Shown one piece after another: positions 1-10,894 of a DNA stretch of 64,000 bases (its first letter is position 1; each line of letters opens with the position of its first letter). The notes under the pieces are model-generated. The model ran no database searches and was not told the DNA's origin. It was given only the letters and a program-made list of their open reading frames with translations. The translations under genes were made by a program, and so were the position numbers. The DNA comes from Pueraria montana var. lobata (Eukaryota; Streptophyta; Magnoliopsida; Fabales; Fabaceae): positions 4,960,001 through 5,024,000 of the forward strand of contig CM048652.1 in NCBI GenBank assembly GCA_026413185.1, written 5' to 3'.

Positions 1-101
1 AAATCCAATATTCAAAGACTATGCAGTTAAGCAACAACGATTCTCTCAAAAAAAAAAAAAAAAAAAGCCACAACGAGGTAGACCCAAGTGGATTGACATA
101 C

Positions 102-1436
102 TGATAATTGTTTTATATTCCTATTGTTTGTAGTAGTTTAGGGGTAATCATTTGATATATTCTATATTTTTAAACTTTGTTTATCTTCATTTTAGTTGAG
201 TTTTAATAAAAGTTTAGTTTAGTTAGAAATTTCTAATTTTTACCCTTTTATGCTTGATCTTGGGTTGTTTTCTTTTGTTTTTAGGAATTTTGTCGAAGCT
301 TAGAGTAAGCAATGAGGATGTTTCAAGAGAGATTTGATGCGTTGAAGATCATTTGGGTTGAAGTTTAGAGCTTTGAAAATCTTGTCGAGGCAAAAGAGCA
401 TTTTTGGAAGTCCTGAGAGTTTTGCACACATGTGCAAACCAAATCACATGCTTGTACAAGTTTTTTAAAATGTCTGAAATTTAAATAAGAGAGTTTGCTG
501 CACACATGTGCACTCCGAGTGCACACCTGTGCATCGAGCTCTGTGAGATTTATTTCTATTGTTCTGTTTTGTTCTCTTTTGGGCTTGAATCCTTATTAGC
601 CTATAGCTTTAAATTTTTCTGTTCAAGCCTAGGGATCCGAAACATTGTACGTGAAAGATACAAGAGGTCTGAGACGGGAGCTTAATGCTTTTGGCTTTCT
701 CCATCTCTTGCTTCTTCCCCCATGGCTATGCGTAGCTAAGTTCTTTTTTCGTTAGGGTTTAATGTAGTTGGATCAAATTTCATGTAATTACACTTTTCTC
801 TTATTTCAATTAAGTATTGTTATTGCTCTTCGTCTATTCGTAATGCTTGTGTTTGGTCTGATCAACCAATTGCATGATTCTATGATTTCAATTGTAATTG
901 AGAAATTCTTTTAAATTGCGAACTGAACAAGACAACCAATTATTTTTATGCCTAGGGATAGGGCAAAGAGGATTGGTCATCACTAAAACCCCTTTTCTTA
1001 ATATAAATACCTTGGTTACACTAATTCAAGGGATTGATAGTGGAATCAAGGGATTTAGACTCTTTCGCTTAAGGAATTAAGGTTTGAGTAATTTTGTGGG
1101 TTGATAATAACTAAAATTTAATTGAATAGGAATGAGTTGTGATTGCATGTTAGGAAGTCCAACGAAGTTAAAGCCCGACGATTTATTTTAATTGATTTAA
1201 ACCACATTTTTTGCGCACACCAAGTGTTCGCTAATTTTCCAAAACCAGAATTCATTCTATTTTACTTTTTATTTTTTGCATTTGCTTTTAATTTTGGTTA
1301 CTAAATTTCTCTAAATTTCGTAGTCTATTTAATTTACTATTATTTACCCAATTATCGTACAAGTACCTGTGGATACGATACTTTACTCACCCTTTGTTAC
1401 TTGCACGATTTGGTACACTTGCCAAAATCCGCAACA
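102..1436 (+). repeat. 5' LTR of the Athila-type element
   Basis: It runs from TGATAATTG to CCGCAACA and is preceded by the target duplication CATAC. It is collinear with the 3' LTR at 6971-8313 and, less closely, with the solo LTR at 1816-3175. It carries near-palindromes such as TGCACACATGTGCA (499-512) and TGCACACCTGTGCA (520-533), centred on E-box cores. The short open frame at 898-1080 is an LTR shadow, not a gene. Confidence 0.95.
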
Positions 1437-1442
1437 AGTTTC

Positions 1443-1460
1443 TAGCTCCGTTGCCGGGGA
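1443..1460 (+). other. Primer-binding site, tRNA-Asp type, degraded
   Basis: TAGCTCCGTTGCCGGGGA starts seven bases inside the 5' LTR end. It matches 16 of 18 positions of the complement to the 3' end of plant tRNA-Asp (TGGCGCCGTTGCCGGGGA), the primer used by Athila/Tat elements. The two mismatches fit an inactive copy. Confidence 0.85.
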
Positions 1461-1611
1461 CTTGTGTTTCGATAATTGGGCAAATTTTTAGTATATTTTG
1501 TAGACTTTAAACATTCTTTTATTCTTTCGCATTTTACTTTTAATTTTTTTTATTTTCTTCTCTCTCATCCAATGCTATTTGTAGTTGCTCTAGTTGTTTG
1601 TGATTCTGTGC

Positions 1612-3828
1612 ATGCCAGGTACTTTTGACACAAGGAGCAAAACTAATCTTGAGGATCTCTTGTTCATTCCTGAAATTGAGAAGACTGCTCGGTGCATCAG
1701 TGCCAAAACCAGAGAGGCAAAGCAACTAGCGAAACAGTTGACATTGGAAGAGAGCTCTTCCAATCCCCTTTCAGAACACTCTTCTAGTTCAGAAGAGGAG
1801 GATATGGCAGAAGAATGATAATTGTCTTATATTCCTACTTTTTGTAGTTGTTTAGGGGCAATTATTTGATATCTTTATGCTTTTGAGCTTTGGTATCTTC
1901 ATTTTAGTTGAGTTTTAATAAAAGTTTAGTTTAGTTAGGAATTTCTTGTTTTTACCCTTTTATGCTTGATCTTGGGTTATTTTCTTTTGTTTTTAGGAAC
2001 TTTGTTAAAGCTTAGAGTAAGCAATGGGATGTTCCATGAGAGATTTGATGCCTTGAAGATCATTTGGGTTAAAGTTTAGAGCTTTGGAAGTCTTGCGGAG
2101 TCAAAAGAGCATTTTTTGGAAGTCCTGAGAGCTTTGCACACCTGTGCAAACCAAATCACATGCCTGTGCAAGTGTCTGTGCAAGTTTTTAAAGTGTTTGA
2201 AATTTTAAGTCTGAGAGCGTTGCACACCCGTGCACTCTGAGTGCACACCTGCGCATCAAGCTCTGCGAGATTTATCTCTATTTTTCTGTTTTGATCTCTT
2301 TTGGGCTTGAACTCTTATTGGCCCATAGCTTTAAATAGGGATTTTCTATTCTAGCCTAGGGTTAAGATACTTCGTATGCGAAAAGAGATGAGAGCTCCGG
2401 GACGTGGGTTTAATGCGTTTGGCTTCACCCCTCATTGATTTTCTCTCTTTTGCTTCTTCCCCAACGGCTATGCATAGCTAAATCCACTTTTGTTGGGGTT
2501 TGATGTAATTGGATCATCTTTCATGTAATTCCTACATTATTTTCTATTCAATTAAATTCAGTTATTGTTTCTCTTCTACACTTATTGCTTGTTCTTGACT
2601 TGATCACCCGAGTGCATGATTCTTTTATTGATTGTAATTGGGAAATTCAATTGATTTGTGAACTGAAGAGAACAACCAATGAACTTTATGCCTAGGGATA
2701 GGGTAAAGGTTATTGATCATCGTTGAAACCCTCGTTCTTAATGCAAGTCAAATAATTACACTAATTCAAGGGATTGATAGTGTGATTAAGGAGCTTAGGT
2801 TCTCTCGCTTAAGGAATTAAGGTTAGAATAAATTGTGGGTTAATGATAACATCTTTATAATTGAATAGGAATAATTAGGAATGCATGTTAGGTTGATTCA
2901 ATGAAGTCAAACCCCGACAATTCACACCATTGATATAAACCTCGTTTTCTACGTGCACAAAGTGTTCGATAAAATTTCTCAACCAAAATTCTTCCCTTTT
3001 ACTTTTTAATTTTTTGCAATTGTCTTTAAATTTGGTTACTTAAATTTCCTAAATTTTCGTAATCCATTTAATTTTACTATTATTTACCCAATTATTGTAC
3101 AAGTCCCTGTGGATACGATACTTTACTTACCCTTTGTTACTTGAACAATTTGGTACACTTGCCAAAATCGCAAAAAAGAACAACCTCCACCTAGAAGAAC
3201 TTTGGCGGACCATGTCACAAATAATGGTCCGCATCACTTCTCCAGTATTGCTAGGCCGAGGGCTAACAATCCCATGCCGGAGATAAAGTCAGGCCTACTC
3301 ACTCTTATCAGTGCTCACACCTTTGTCGGCCTAAACAATGAAGATCCCTACAGGCACTTGACTACATTCTATGATCCATGTAGCACAGCAAGGGTGACCC
3401 AGAATGAAGAGGAGAATCTGTATATGAGGGTCTTCCATTTTTCCCTCACAGGAGATGCACTGAAGTGGCTCAATAATCTTCCATCTCAGAGTCTTACCAC
3501 TTGGAGAGATGTTGAAAGCAAGTTCTTAGCCCGTTTCTTCCCAAAGACAAAAAGAAGCCAAGCCAAAACTGACATATTAGGCTTCCACCAAAGGCATGAT
3601 GAACCACTCTATGAAGCTTGGGAGAGATACAAGACTCTCTTGATGAAGTGCCCCACTCATGGAATTGAAGATATTGATCAGCTTTACATCTTCCTTGGGG
3701 GTGTGAGGGGGCAAACTAAGGTGATGCTTGATGCTGCAGCTGGTGGAGGAGTTATCAAGAACAAGACATTGGAAGAAGCCATAAAGTTGATTGAAAATAT
3801 GGCAGCCAATGATTTTGAAGCTCAATAG
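1612..3828 (+). pseudogene. Athila gag remnant, split by a solo LTR
   Basis: The ATG at 1612 opens a short Athila-like Gag N-terminus with an acidic Ser/Glu-rich stretch. It is interrupted at 1816 by a 1,360-bp solo LTR. On the far side (from 3181) the same reading frame resumes after the duplicated five bases. It encodes a retrotransposon Gag domain of the usual plant type (motifs LTTFYDPC, ALKWLNNLP, SLTTWRDVESKFLARFFP, FHQRHDEPLYEAWERYK at about 3355-3640). The frame then hits a stop at 3826-3828. Gag packages element RNA; with the insertion and stops this copy cannot make a full protein. A Cys-His knuckle follows in another frame (see next entry). Confidence 0.88.
1816..3175 (+). repeat. 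Nested solo LTR in gag
   Basis: This 1,360-bp LTR of the same family begins TGATAATTG and ends GCAAAA, where the canonical end is GCAACA. It is flanked by the perfect 5-bp target duplication AAGAA at 1811-1815 and 3176-3180. No internal element sequence is attached, so it is the product of recombination between the LTRs of a second element that had landed in gag. It differs more from the two outer LTRs than they do from each other. It also keeps a TTTAAATAGGG TATA-like stretch (about 2332-2342) that is altered in the outer LTRs. Confidence 0.92.
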
Positions 3829-5143
3829 AGCTCCACGCAGAGGGGTAATGGAGCTAAATTCTCAGGATGCAATTCTAGCTCAAGTGGAAGCACTTAAGGT
3901 GCAAATGGCTAATCTTCCTCAACAATTGATGAAGGCTGCTTCTTCTCAGTTACATCACCAAGTGCTCAGTTGTGCAATTTGTGGAGGTAATCATCTTGTG
4001 GAGTAATGCCAATATGCTTCCAACTCACAGGAAGAAGAGGTGAACTACATGGGAAGGCAAAATTATTATAGGCAGTCTGGCAGGCCTCCTCAACAAAAGC
4101 CCAACCTCTATGACTGCACAGCTAAACTGGAAGACACTCTTTCAGAATTTATGCAAGTCTCAATTTCTAATTAGAAGAGCACTGACACCTCTCTCAGAAA
4201 CTTGGAGACTCAAGTTGGGCAGCTTGCAAACAGGTGGCGGTATTGGCAGAGCACACTAAGAGTGGCTTTTCAGCCAACACTCAGACCAATCCCAAGGCTA
4301 ACTGCAGTGCAATCTTTACCATTAGTGGATCAGAGTGTGATACAGTGAATAAAAAAGATGAGGTAGTAGAGGAAGTTGAAGTGAAGAAGGTTGGAGTTAG
4401 AAACACAAATGGGAACTCAAAGATGAAGTGGGCTAGAACTCGGAGTGCCAAGGAAGAAAAGTTAAGAGCCAAAGCCTTTCTCACTACAAAGCTCCCTTAT
4501 CCTAAAGCACCAACAAAAATTTATAAGGAGAAACAATTTGCTCGGTTCTTAGACATTCTCAAACAACTCTACATCAACATCCCATTCTTGGAAGCCTTGA
4601 AGCAAATTCCAATCTATGCCAAATTCTTGAAGGACTTCTTGACAAGGAAAAAGAAGTTCATTGAGAAGGATACCATTGAGTTGGAAGCGGAGTGTAGTGC
4701 TATAATTCAAAAGACATTGCCTGCCAAACATAAGGATCCTAGGAGCTTTACTATTCCCATCACCATTGGGAACCTTTTTGTTGATAGAGCGTTGCTTGAT
4801 TTGGGGGCGAGCATCAACCTGATGCCCCTATCTATGCTAAAGAGAGTTAGAGATGTGGAGGTAAAGCCAACTCGCATGACATTATAGCTTGCTGATTGCT
4901 CCACCCTCATGGGGTGGTGGAAAACATGTTGGTGAAGGTCAAAAAATTCACAATTCTTGCTGATTTTGTTGTCATGAACATAGTAGAGGATTCACAGATT
5001 CCCATAATCTTGGGACGACCTTTTATGAAGACTGTTGATGCTCTATTTGATGTTGGCAAAGGAGAGTTTAAGCTTAAAGTGCAAGATGAAGAGGTGACAT
5101 TCAATGTCTTTTACTCTGTGAGCCCCCCAAGGGGTTGGGGTTG
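3829..5143 (+). pseudogene. Gag C-terminus and aspartic protease remnant
   Basis: After the gag stop the coding sequence continues in broken frames. A Cys-His zinc knuckle (CAICGGNH, about 3975-4000) is truncated by a stop at 4004-4006, just before its last cysteine. The frame 4234-4887 carries the pepsin-like retroviral protease signature LLDLGASINLMPLS at about 4792-4833, the DLGAS form typical of Athila. A further frame at 4896-5144 carries the protease C-terminal part (IILGRPFMKTVDA, about 5007-5045). A stop at 4885-4887 and a frame change separate these pieces. No RT motif follows. The copy is inactive. Confidence 0.85.
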
Positions 5144-6957
5144 ACCACAACCATTCATCTTAGTGACCCTTAAGGTCACTCATTCGTCAAGCTAGTGACA
5201 TTAAAGAAGCGCTTACTGGGAGGCAACCTAGCTTTCTCTTTCTTTTCTCTCTTAATTTTGTCTTTATTTTGACTTCATTTTTTTTATTACGCTTGTTCTA
5301 TTTTATGTTTTGGTGTTTCTTTTGTGTTGTTTTAGGTTGCTTTGCACAGGATGAAGATATTGGGAAAGCTTAAAAAAAATGGTGGGGAAGACAGAGAAGA
5401 TGCACACCTGTGCAATCTGGATGCACACTTGTGCACGAGCGCTGACCAAAACTATAATTTTTAGCGCAATTTGGAATTTTGAGGCAGAGAAAATGCACAC
5501 CTGTGTAATCCAGACGCACACCTGTGCATTTGCGTTGGCAAAAAAAAAAGTCACAGAAGGGGTGTGTATATCAAAAGGGGAGTGCAGAAAGCAAAGTGAC
5601 AAAAAAAAACTCCCCTATTTCTTTATTTCTTTTTCTTCCCTTGTTTTTATTGCATACTTCACATCCCTTTAAGTTTAGGGTGTTGAGGTGAAGTTTGCCC
5701 ATGTTGATTGGCCAATGAGAGTTGGGGACCAGTACTTTCTTGACCAAAGGGGTGAGGATGGGCCTGATAATGAGTAGTGAGGTGAGTTCTTTTTCCTTTC
5801 TTTTACTACTTTTGGTGATTTTAGTTTTTTTAAATAATGATGTGGCTTGTGTAATTGTTGGCTTGTCCCAATGAGCATGAATTGAATGGATTTTTAAAAA
5901 TTTATTTTGATTTGAGGCATGTTTTGTGGTTGCATTCTTGGTCATTAGTGTTTAGTTCAAATTGTGGTTAATGTGTTTGACATGTTACATAAACACCTTT
6001 GTTCCTTGATGAGACCAACCATGGTGAGAAGTAACTGAATGAAATTGAGTGACATCGTTGATACGAACATTCATATGATTTTGCTTGAATCTCTTGAATC
6101 TTGTTGCTTGCATGTTGCTTGGAAGTGATCAAGGTCATCTTTGTTATTTTAGCCATTGGCCTTTCTGGCTCACCTTTCATAATAAAATCCCTTGCACCCA
6201 TCTTTGAGCCAAACAGGAAAATTCTTGATGCATGAATGAACTTTTAGCCTAAATTGAAAAACAATTGCTTTCCCAATCTTAGGAATAGGAGACCAATTAA
6301 GAGATAAAGTCTTGCATTAAGTTTGGGGTGTCTTGTCAGACACACAAAAACAAATGAAAAGGTGCCCCAAGGGACTCTAGTGTCACAATTGGTAAACTGT
6401 AAAAAAAAAAGCGTTGCTCATCCTTGTCCCACGGTGTTAATGTTGTCAAAAAGAAAAAAAAAAAGTGAGCAAATGAATAAAGTGGGACTTGGGTGGAGTT
6501 TAATAATTGGTTTGGGTTCTTGAAGGAACTTGGGGTATGGATTGTTGAACTAAGTTGAGTTCTCTCTCTTTGTTAGCAAAACTGATATGTGCGGTGTTGA
6601 TGTGTGATAGAGTGATACACTCACCTTGTCTTGTGTGCATGAGAGATACAGTTTGTGAGGACCAAGGAACTTGGGTTGTTGATTGCAATTGTGTTATTCA
6701 TGTTGATCCTTTAATGAACTGTTTCATGAATGCTTTGTGTGGGCACCACAGCTTGTCTTGGATTGAAATTGATAAACTGAACTTGTGAAAGTGAAACATG
6801 CTAAATGGTGATGAGCTTGTGAATACTTTGAGTCATTTCTTGTTGGTTTTCATTAGGATTTGAGTCTAAATTTGTTTTCATGTTTTAATTGCGTTAGGAA
6901 TCGGTTTCTTTTTCTGTTTTATTTCTTGTTTTGTTGCTCGAGGACGAGCAAAGTTCT
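5144..6957 (+). other. Non-coding internal tract of the retroelement
   Basis: There is no believable protein here. It starts with the conserved post-pol Athila motif (AAGCGCTTACTGGGAGGC). It includes four further TGCACACCTGTGCA-like near-palindromes (5401-5414, 5422-5435, 5494-5507, 5515-5528) and two polypurine-like stretches (AAGTTTAGGGTGTTGAGG near 5670, AAGTTTGGGGTGT near 6319). It ends in the GCTCGAGGACGAGCAAAG motif that precedes the polypurine tract in this lineage. Confidence 0.7.
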
Positions 6958-6970
6958 AAGTTTGGGGTGT
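6958..6970 (+). other. Polypurine tract
   Basis: AAGTTTGGGGTGT lies immediately before the 3' LTR. It is the usual Athila/Tat plus-strand priming site. Confidence 0.8.
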
Positions 6971-8313
6971 TGATAATTGTCTTATATTCCTACTTTTTAT
7001 AGTAGTTTAGGGGCAATTATTTGATATCTTCCACGCTTTTGAGCTTTGTTTATCTTCATTTTAGTTGAGTTTTAATAAAAGTTTAGTTTAGTTAAAAATT
7101 TCTAGTTTTTATCCTTTTATGCTTAATTTTAGGTTGTTTTCTTTTGTTTTTAGGAACTTTGTCGAAGCTTGGAGTAAGCAATGGGGATGTTCCAAGAGAG
7201 ATTTGATGTGTTGAAGATCATTTGGGTTGAAGTTTAGAGCTTTGAAAATCTTGTCGAGACAAAAAAGCATTTTTGGAAGTCCTAAGAGCTTTGCACACAT
7301 GTGCAAACCAAATCATGCCTGTGCAAGTGTCTGTGCAAGTTTTTTAAAATGTCTGAAATTTTAAATCAGAGAGTTTGCACACCTGTGCACTACGAGTGCA
7401 CACCTGTGCATCGATCTCTGCGGGATTTATCTCTATTGTTCTGTTTTGTTCTCTTTTGGACTTGAACCCTTATTGGCCCATAACTTTAAATTTTTCTATT
7501 CTAGCCTAGGGATCCGAAACTTTGTATGTGAAAGAAACAAGAGGTCTGAGACGAGAGCTTAATGCTTTCGTCTTTCTCCATCTCTTGCTTCTTCCTCAAT
7601 GGTTATGCGTAGCTAAGTTCTCTTTTCGTTGGGGTTTAATGTAGTTGGATCAAATTTCATGTAATTACACTTTTCTTTTATTTCAATTAAGTATTGTTAT
7701 TGCTCTTCTTCTATTCTTAATGTTTGTGTTTGGCCTAATCAACCAATTGCATGATTCTATGATTTCAATTGTAATTGAAAAATTCTTTTGAATTGCGAAC
7801 TGAAGAAGACAACCAATCGTTTTTATGCCTAGGGATAGGGTAAAGAGGATTGGTCATCACTAAAACCCTTTTTCTTAATGCAAATACCTTGGTTACACTA
7901 ATTCAAAGAATTGATAGTGGAATCAAGGGATTTAGGCTCTTTTGCTTAAGGAATTAATGTTTGAGTAATTTTGTGGGTTGATGATAACTAAAATTTAATT
8001 GAATAGGAATGAGTTGTGATTGCATGTTAGGAGGTCTAACGAAGTTAAACCACGACGATTTATTTTAATTGATTTAAACCACATTTTCTACGCACACCAA
8101 ATGTTCGCTAATTTTTCAAAACCAAAATTCATTCTATTTTACTTTTTATTTTTATGCATTTACTTTTAATTTTGGTTACTAAATTTCTCTAAATTTTGTA
8201 GTCTATTTAATTTACTATTATTTATCCAATTATCGTACAAGTCCCTGTGGATACGATACTCTACTCACCCTTTGTTACTTGCACGATTGGTACACTTACC
8301 AAAATCCGCAACA
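6971..8313 (+). repeat. 3' LTR of the Athila-type element
   Basis: It runs from TGATAATTG to CCGCAACA, is collinear with the 5' LTR, and is followed by the target duplication CATAC (8314-8318). Most differences from the 5' LTR are G to A or C to T, as expected from deamination of methylated cytosines. Confidence 0.95.
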
Positions 8314-8318
8314 CATAC

Positions 8319-9655
8319 CACCGATGCCAGGTAAAGTTCATTAAATTATCTAGTCCACCATTGCAGGTAAACCCAAATCACCAAAACTTATCTTCGTAGT
8401 GCTAGCAACAAATCTCCCAATCCTTTAACATGCTCTCCATTAAAATTAGAAATGGAAAACGTAATAAATGAGAAATTCCAACCCTCCCAAGTTGCAGAAT
8501 AATCAAACCTGAGCAAGAGAAATCTCACCCCAAAGGAAAACACAAGCCTTGTTCTATTCAGAATAACTCAATAAAGTCCTATTTTGCTCCATTAAAGAAA
8601 TGCATTTAATCACCTTGCATATTCATTTTATCAATTTGATACTCAGTTCAACTCTTTACTTTTAGTAGTAAGTCTTTTCATCAAGTCTAATAATTCACAT
8701 ATCATCCAGTTTCGTTATTTTGATGAAGGGATCAAAATATTTAAAATCTAAAATTTGATAAATCAAATTAATAAAAATCACTTATGAAGGACCAAATAGA
8801 TTACAACTGTATTGTTTAAGAACTAAAGCAATTTGATCTATACTTCGAAAAATAACATTATCATGATCATTCAAAAGGCAATAGGGAGAAGCAGGTTTTA
8901 CAGGCCCCTATAAAATTTTAAAACCAAGAAAACAGTGTAGAGAACAAAGAGTGCACTCACCCACAATATCTACCAAATCAATTTTGGCTAAATTGATTTT
9001 CAAACCTCAAAAAACTTATAATTGGCGTATACATAGAAAATTTACAGACTCGTCTCTTCAAAAGAATAGCAAAAAAGTTTCACACCAAAAAATTATTTTC
9101 CCAATCCACCCGTTTGGGGATCAGTGTGTAACACTTACTCGTGCCTAAGATTTTAAATATGGGACTCACACTGCAGGAACACCATGATGTAGCTGCTTTG
9201 CATTAGCAGCCACAACAATGAGAATTGTATGAAATTTTGTAGCAGTTGGGCCAGTAAGCATTGCATGAAAACATTTATTATCCTCTGAAAGCCACACTAA
9301 AAAGGTAAAGCATTAACCATCTTGTATGTTGTTTTTTTGAATCAAGAATCTGATATCATTTGAAGACTTGAAGTTATAAAGGCTACAACATTCACATAGA
9401 ACATTGCAGGTGTAAACAAGAAGAAAGCAAAAGCAAGCATGACAAGATTACAGTTTCAAAATTCAGCAATTCAGGGGCATACATTATTATGCAAATCATA
9501 TATAGTTATGCATTCAATAATTAAGTGCTGAAATACAGCAAGGCTTGCAGCACCAACAGCAATCAGATGCCATATCTCCCACCAAAAAGAAACAGGAGAA
9601 AGGGTGACAAAACCCAGAACAAACCACAGCTGTTAATAAGCTCAAGAATTTTTAG
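8319..9655. other. Intergenic DNA with a possible orphan exon
   Basis: No full gene is seen. On the minus strand 9170-9284 looks like a spliced internal exon: a TTTCAG acceptor, 38 codons without a stop (containing MLTGPTATKFHTILIVVAA), and a GTGAGT donor. I do not recognise the peptide and found no partner exons, so it may be a gene fragment or chance. The rest is AT-rich and includes the 3' flank of the mL53 gene. Confidence 0.35.
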
Positions 9656-10894
9656 CTATTGCTTCTTGTCTTCTGCTTTCCTTGGCTGAAAGAAGGGGCA
9701 CATATAACACACAAATTAATTAAAACTGCTATAGATACAGGCCATATTTCACGGTGCATGAGTTTGGAGACAGTTAATAAAAACCACACTCATACTCAAC
9801 ACTAAACCATATCACTCAATTATTGAAACAGAAATTATGAAACCACACATATACATTGTGGCTGTATAGGCATATGTACTAGATTCATAAAATAAAATAA
9901 AATCTATCAAGCAACACCAACAATGTATTTACTATTTATCAATCTGCAACACCATTGTATCACCCACAAAAATACGTCGCATGAATCCACAAAATTCTGC
10001 AGTTACTAGACCTTGCAACTTATGATGCACACACCCATAACCAAGACTAACAAGCCTAAAATCAATTTTGTGAACCATACCTTCTTTTAAAATCATCACT
10101 ACTCCATCTTCAAAATCATACAAACTTGAATTTTATTCACTGGAATAACAAAACTCTAGACACCTTCTTTTTGGGTGTACGCCTAGAGTCAGATACTAAT
10201 CCCTTGGGGTATGAGGATTCATTCAAGGTACTGACTTCTCCCAATAGATTTTTTTTTTTTTTTTCTACACACAGATCTGGAGATTGAATCCCTGACTACA
10301 TGCTAAAGGGACATGTTTACATTTTAACCATATCGCACCATGTTGGTACTCTACACAGCTAGCATGTTTGGTTTGGCTTCACTTTTGCTAAAATGAAGGC
10401 AAAGCAACACAGAGTTGCTTCCATCCCTCACCACTAATCCAAACACACTAACCATCAAATCAATTAAGCCTTTTCACTTGAATTACTTGGCTGAAGGCCA
10501 AACAAATAAAATTGGAAATGAGAAAATGGAAACGCACTTTGGTAGAGGGTGCGATTTGGGAGAGCTCCTCGTCGGGGATGATAACGGGCCAGGGTTCTCC
10601 TGCTTCGCGGAACATCTGCTCCGTCTCGAGGTGCTGACCCTTTTCCAGAATCAAGTTTCGTATGCTCTGAGCCGGCGTGGACGTGGCGTCGAACACTTCC
10701 TCAACGCCGTTAACGAACGTCACCGTTATCTGCGGCGCACGCTCTTCCTTTACGCGCTTCACATCCACTTCGCACGCCGGATTCGACTCCTTCGCCTTCC
10801 GCGAGTTGCATTGCGCCAGAAACTCCATACACGACGCCGTTCGCGGGTCCAACGCGTTGAACTCGATTTTCACTCTCGACAAGAACTTCAACAT
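9656..10894 (-). CDS. MRPL53: Mitochondrial large-subunit ribosomal protein mL53
   Basis: There are two coding exons, 10538-10894 (119 codons) and 9656-9685, joined with GT/AG ends in phase 0, for 128 aa. The second exon encodes only PRKAEDKKQ and the stop. The protein starts MLKFLSRVKIEFNALDPR and contains ITVTFVNGVEEVFDAT, EKGQHLETEQMFREAGE and WPVIIPDEEL, the pattern I know from plant mL53/MRPL53 proteins. The length is normal for the family. This protein has a thioredoxin-like fold and belongs to the mitoribosome large subunit; the basic N-terminus fits mitochondrial import. I chose the ATG at 10894 because the family starts MLKFLSR and the upstream open frame is 5' UTR. That UTR contains a telo-box (AAACCCTAA on the minus strand, 10978-10986), common in ribosomal-protein genes. 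The 850-bp intron holds a possible SINE. Confidence 0.92.
10200..10345 (-). repeat. Possible tRNA-derived SINE in the mL53 intron
   Basis: Read on the minus strand, this stretch has a box-A-like segment (GGTGCGATATGGTTAA), then a box-B-like segment (GGGATTCAATCTCC) about 40 bases later, followed by an A run (10249-10263). That layout resembles plant tRNA-related SINEs. Ends and target duplications could not be fixed. Confidence 0.35.

Larger units (their letters stand above)
102..8313 (+). mobile_element. Non-autonomous Athila-type Ty3/gypsy LTR retrotransposon
   Basis: This is a complete LTR-to-LTR element. Both LTRs begin TGATAATTG and end GCAACA. It is flanked by the perfect 5-bp target duplication CATAC at 97-101 and 8314-8318. 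Inside, in order, are a tRNA-Asp-like primer site, a broken gag, an aspartic-protease region, a long non-coding tract and a polypurine tract. No reverse transcriptase, RNase H, integrase or envelope-like sequence is recognisable. After the protease the sequence passes straight to a motif around AAGCGCTTACTGGGAGGC (about 5207-5224), which in Athila elements normally lies after pol, so a large internal deletion is likely. A solo LTR of the same family interrupts gag at 1816-3175. By eye the two LTRs differ at very roughly one base in twenty, mostly transitions, suggesting an old methylated copy. Soybean Athila relatives such as Diaspora and Calypso are known; I cannot assign the exact family. 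Confidence 0.93.

Noticed and set aside
5303..5672. Overlapping plus and minus frames with HTCAIWMHTCA-like repeats
   Set aside because: They are translations of the TGCACACCTGTGCA near-palindromes in the retroelement, with no protein-family features.
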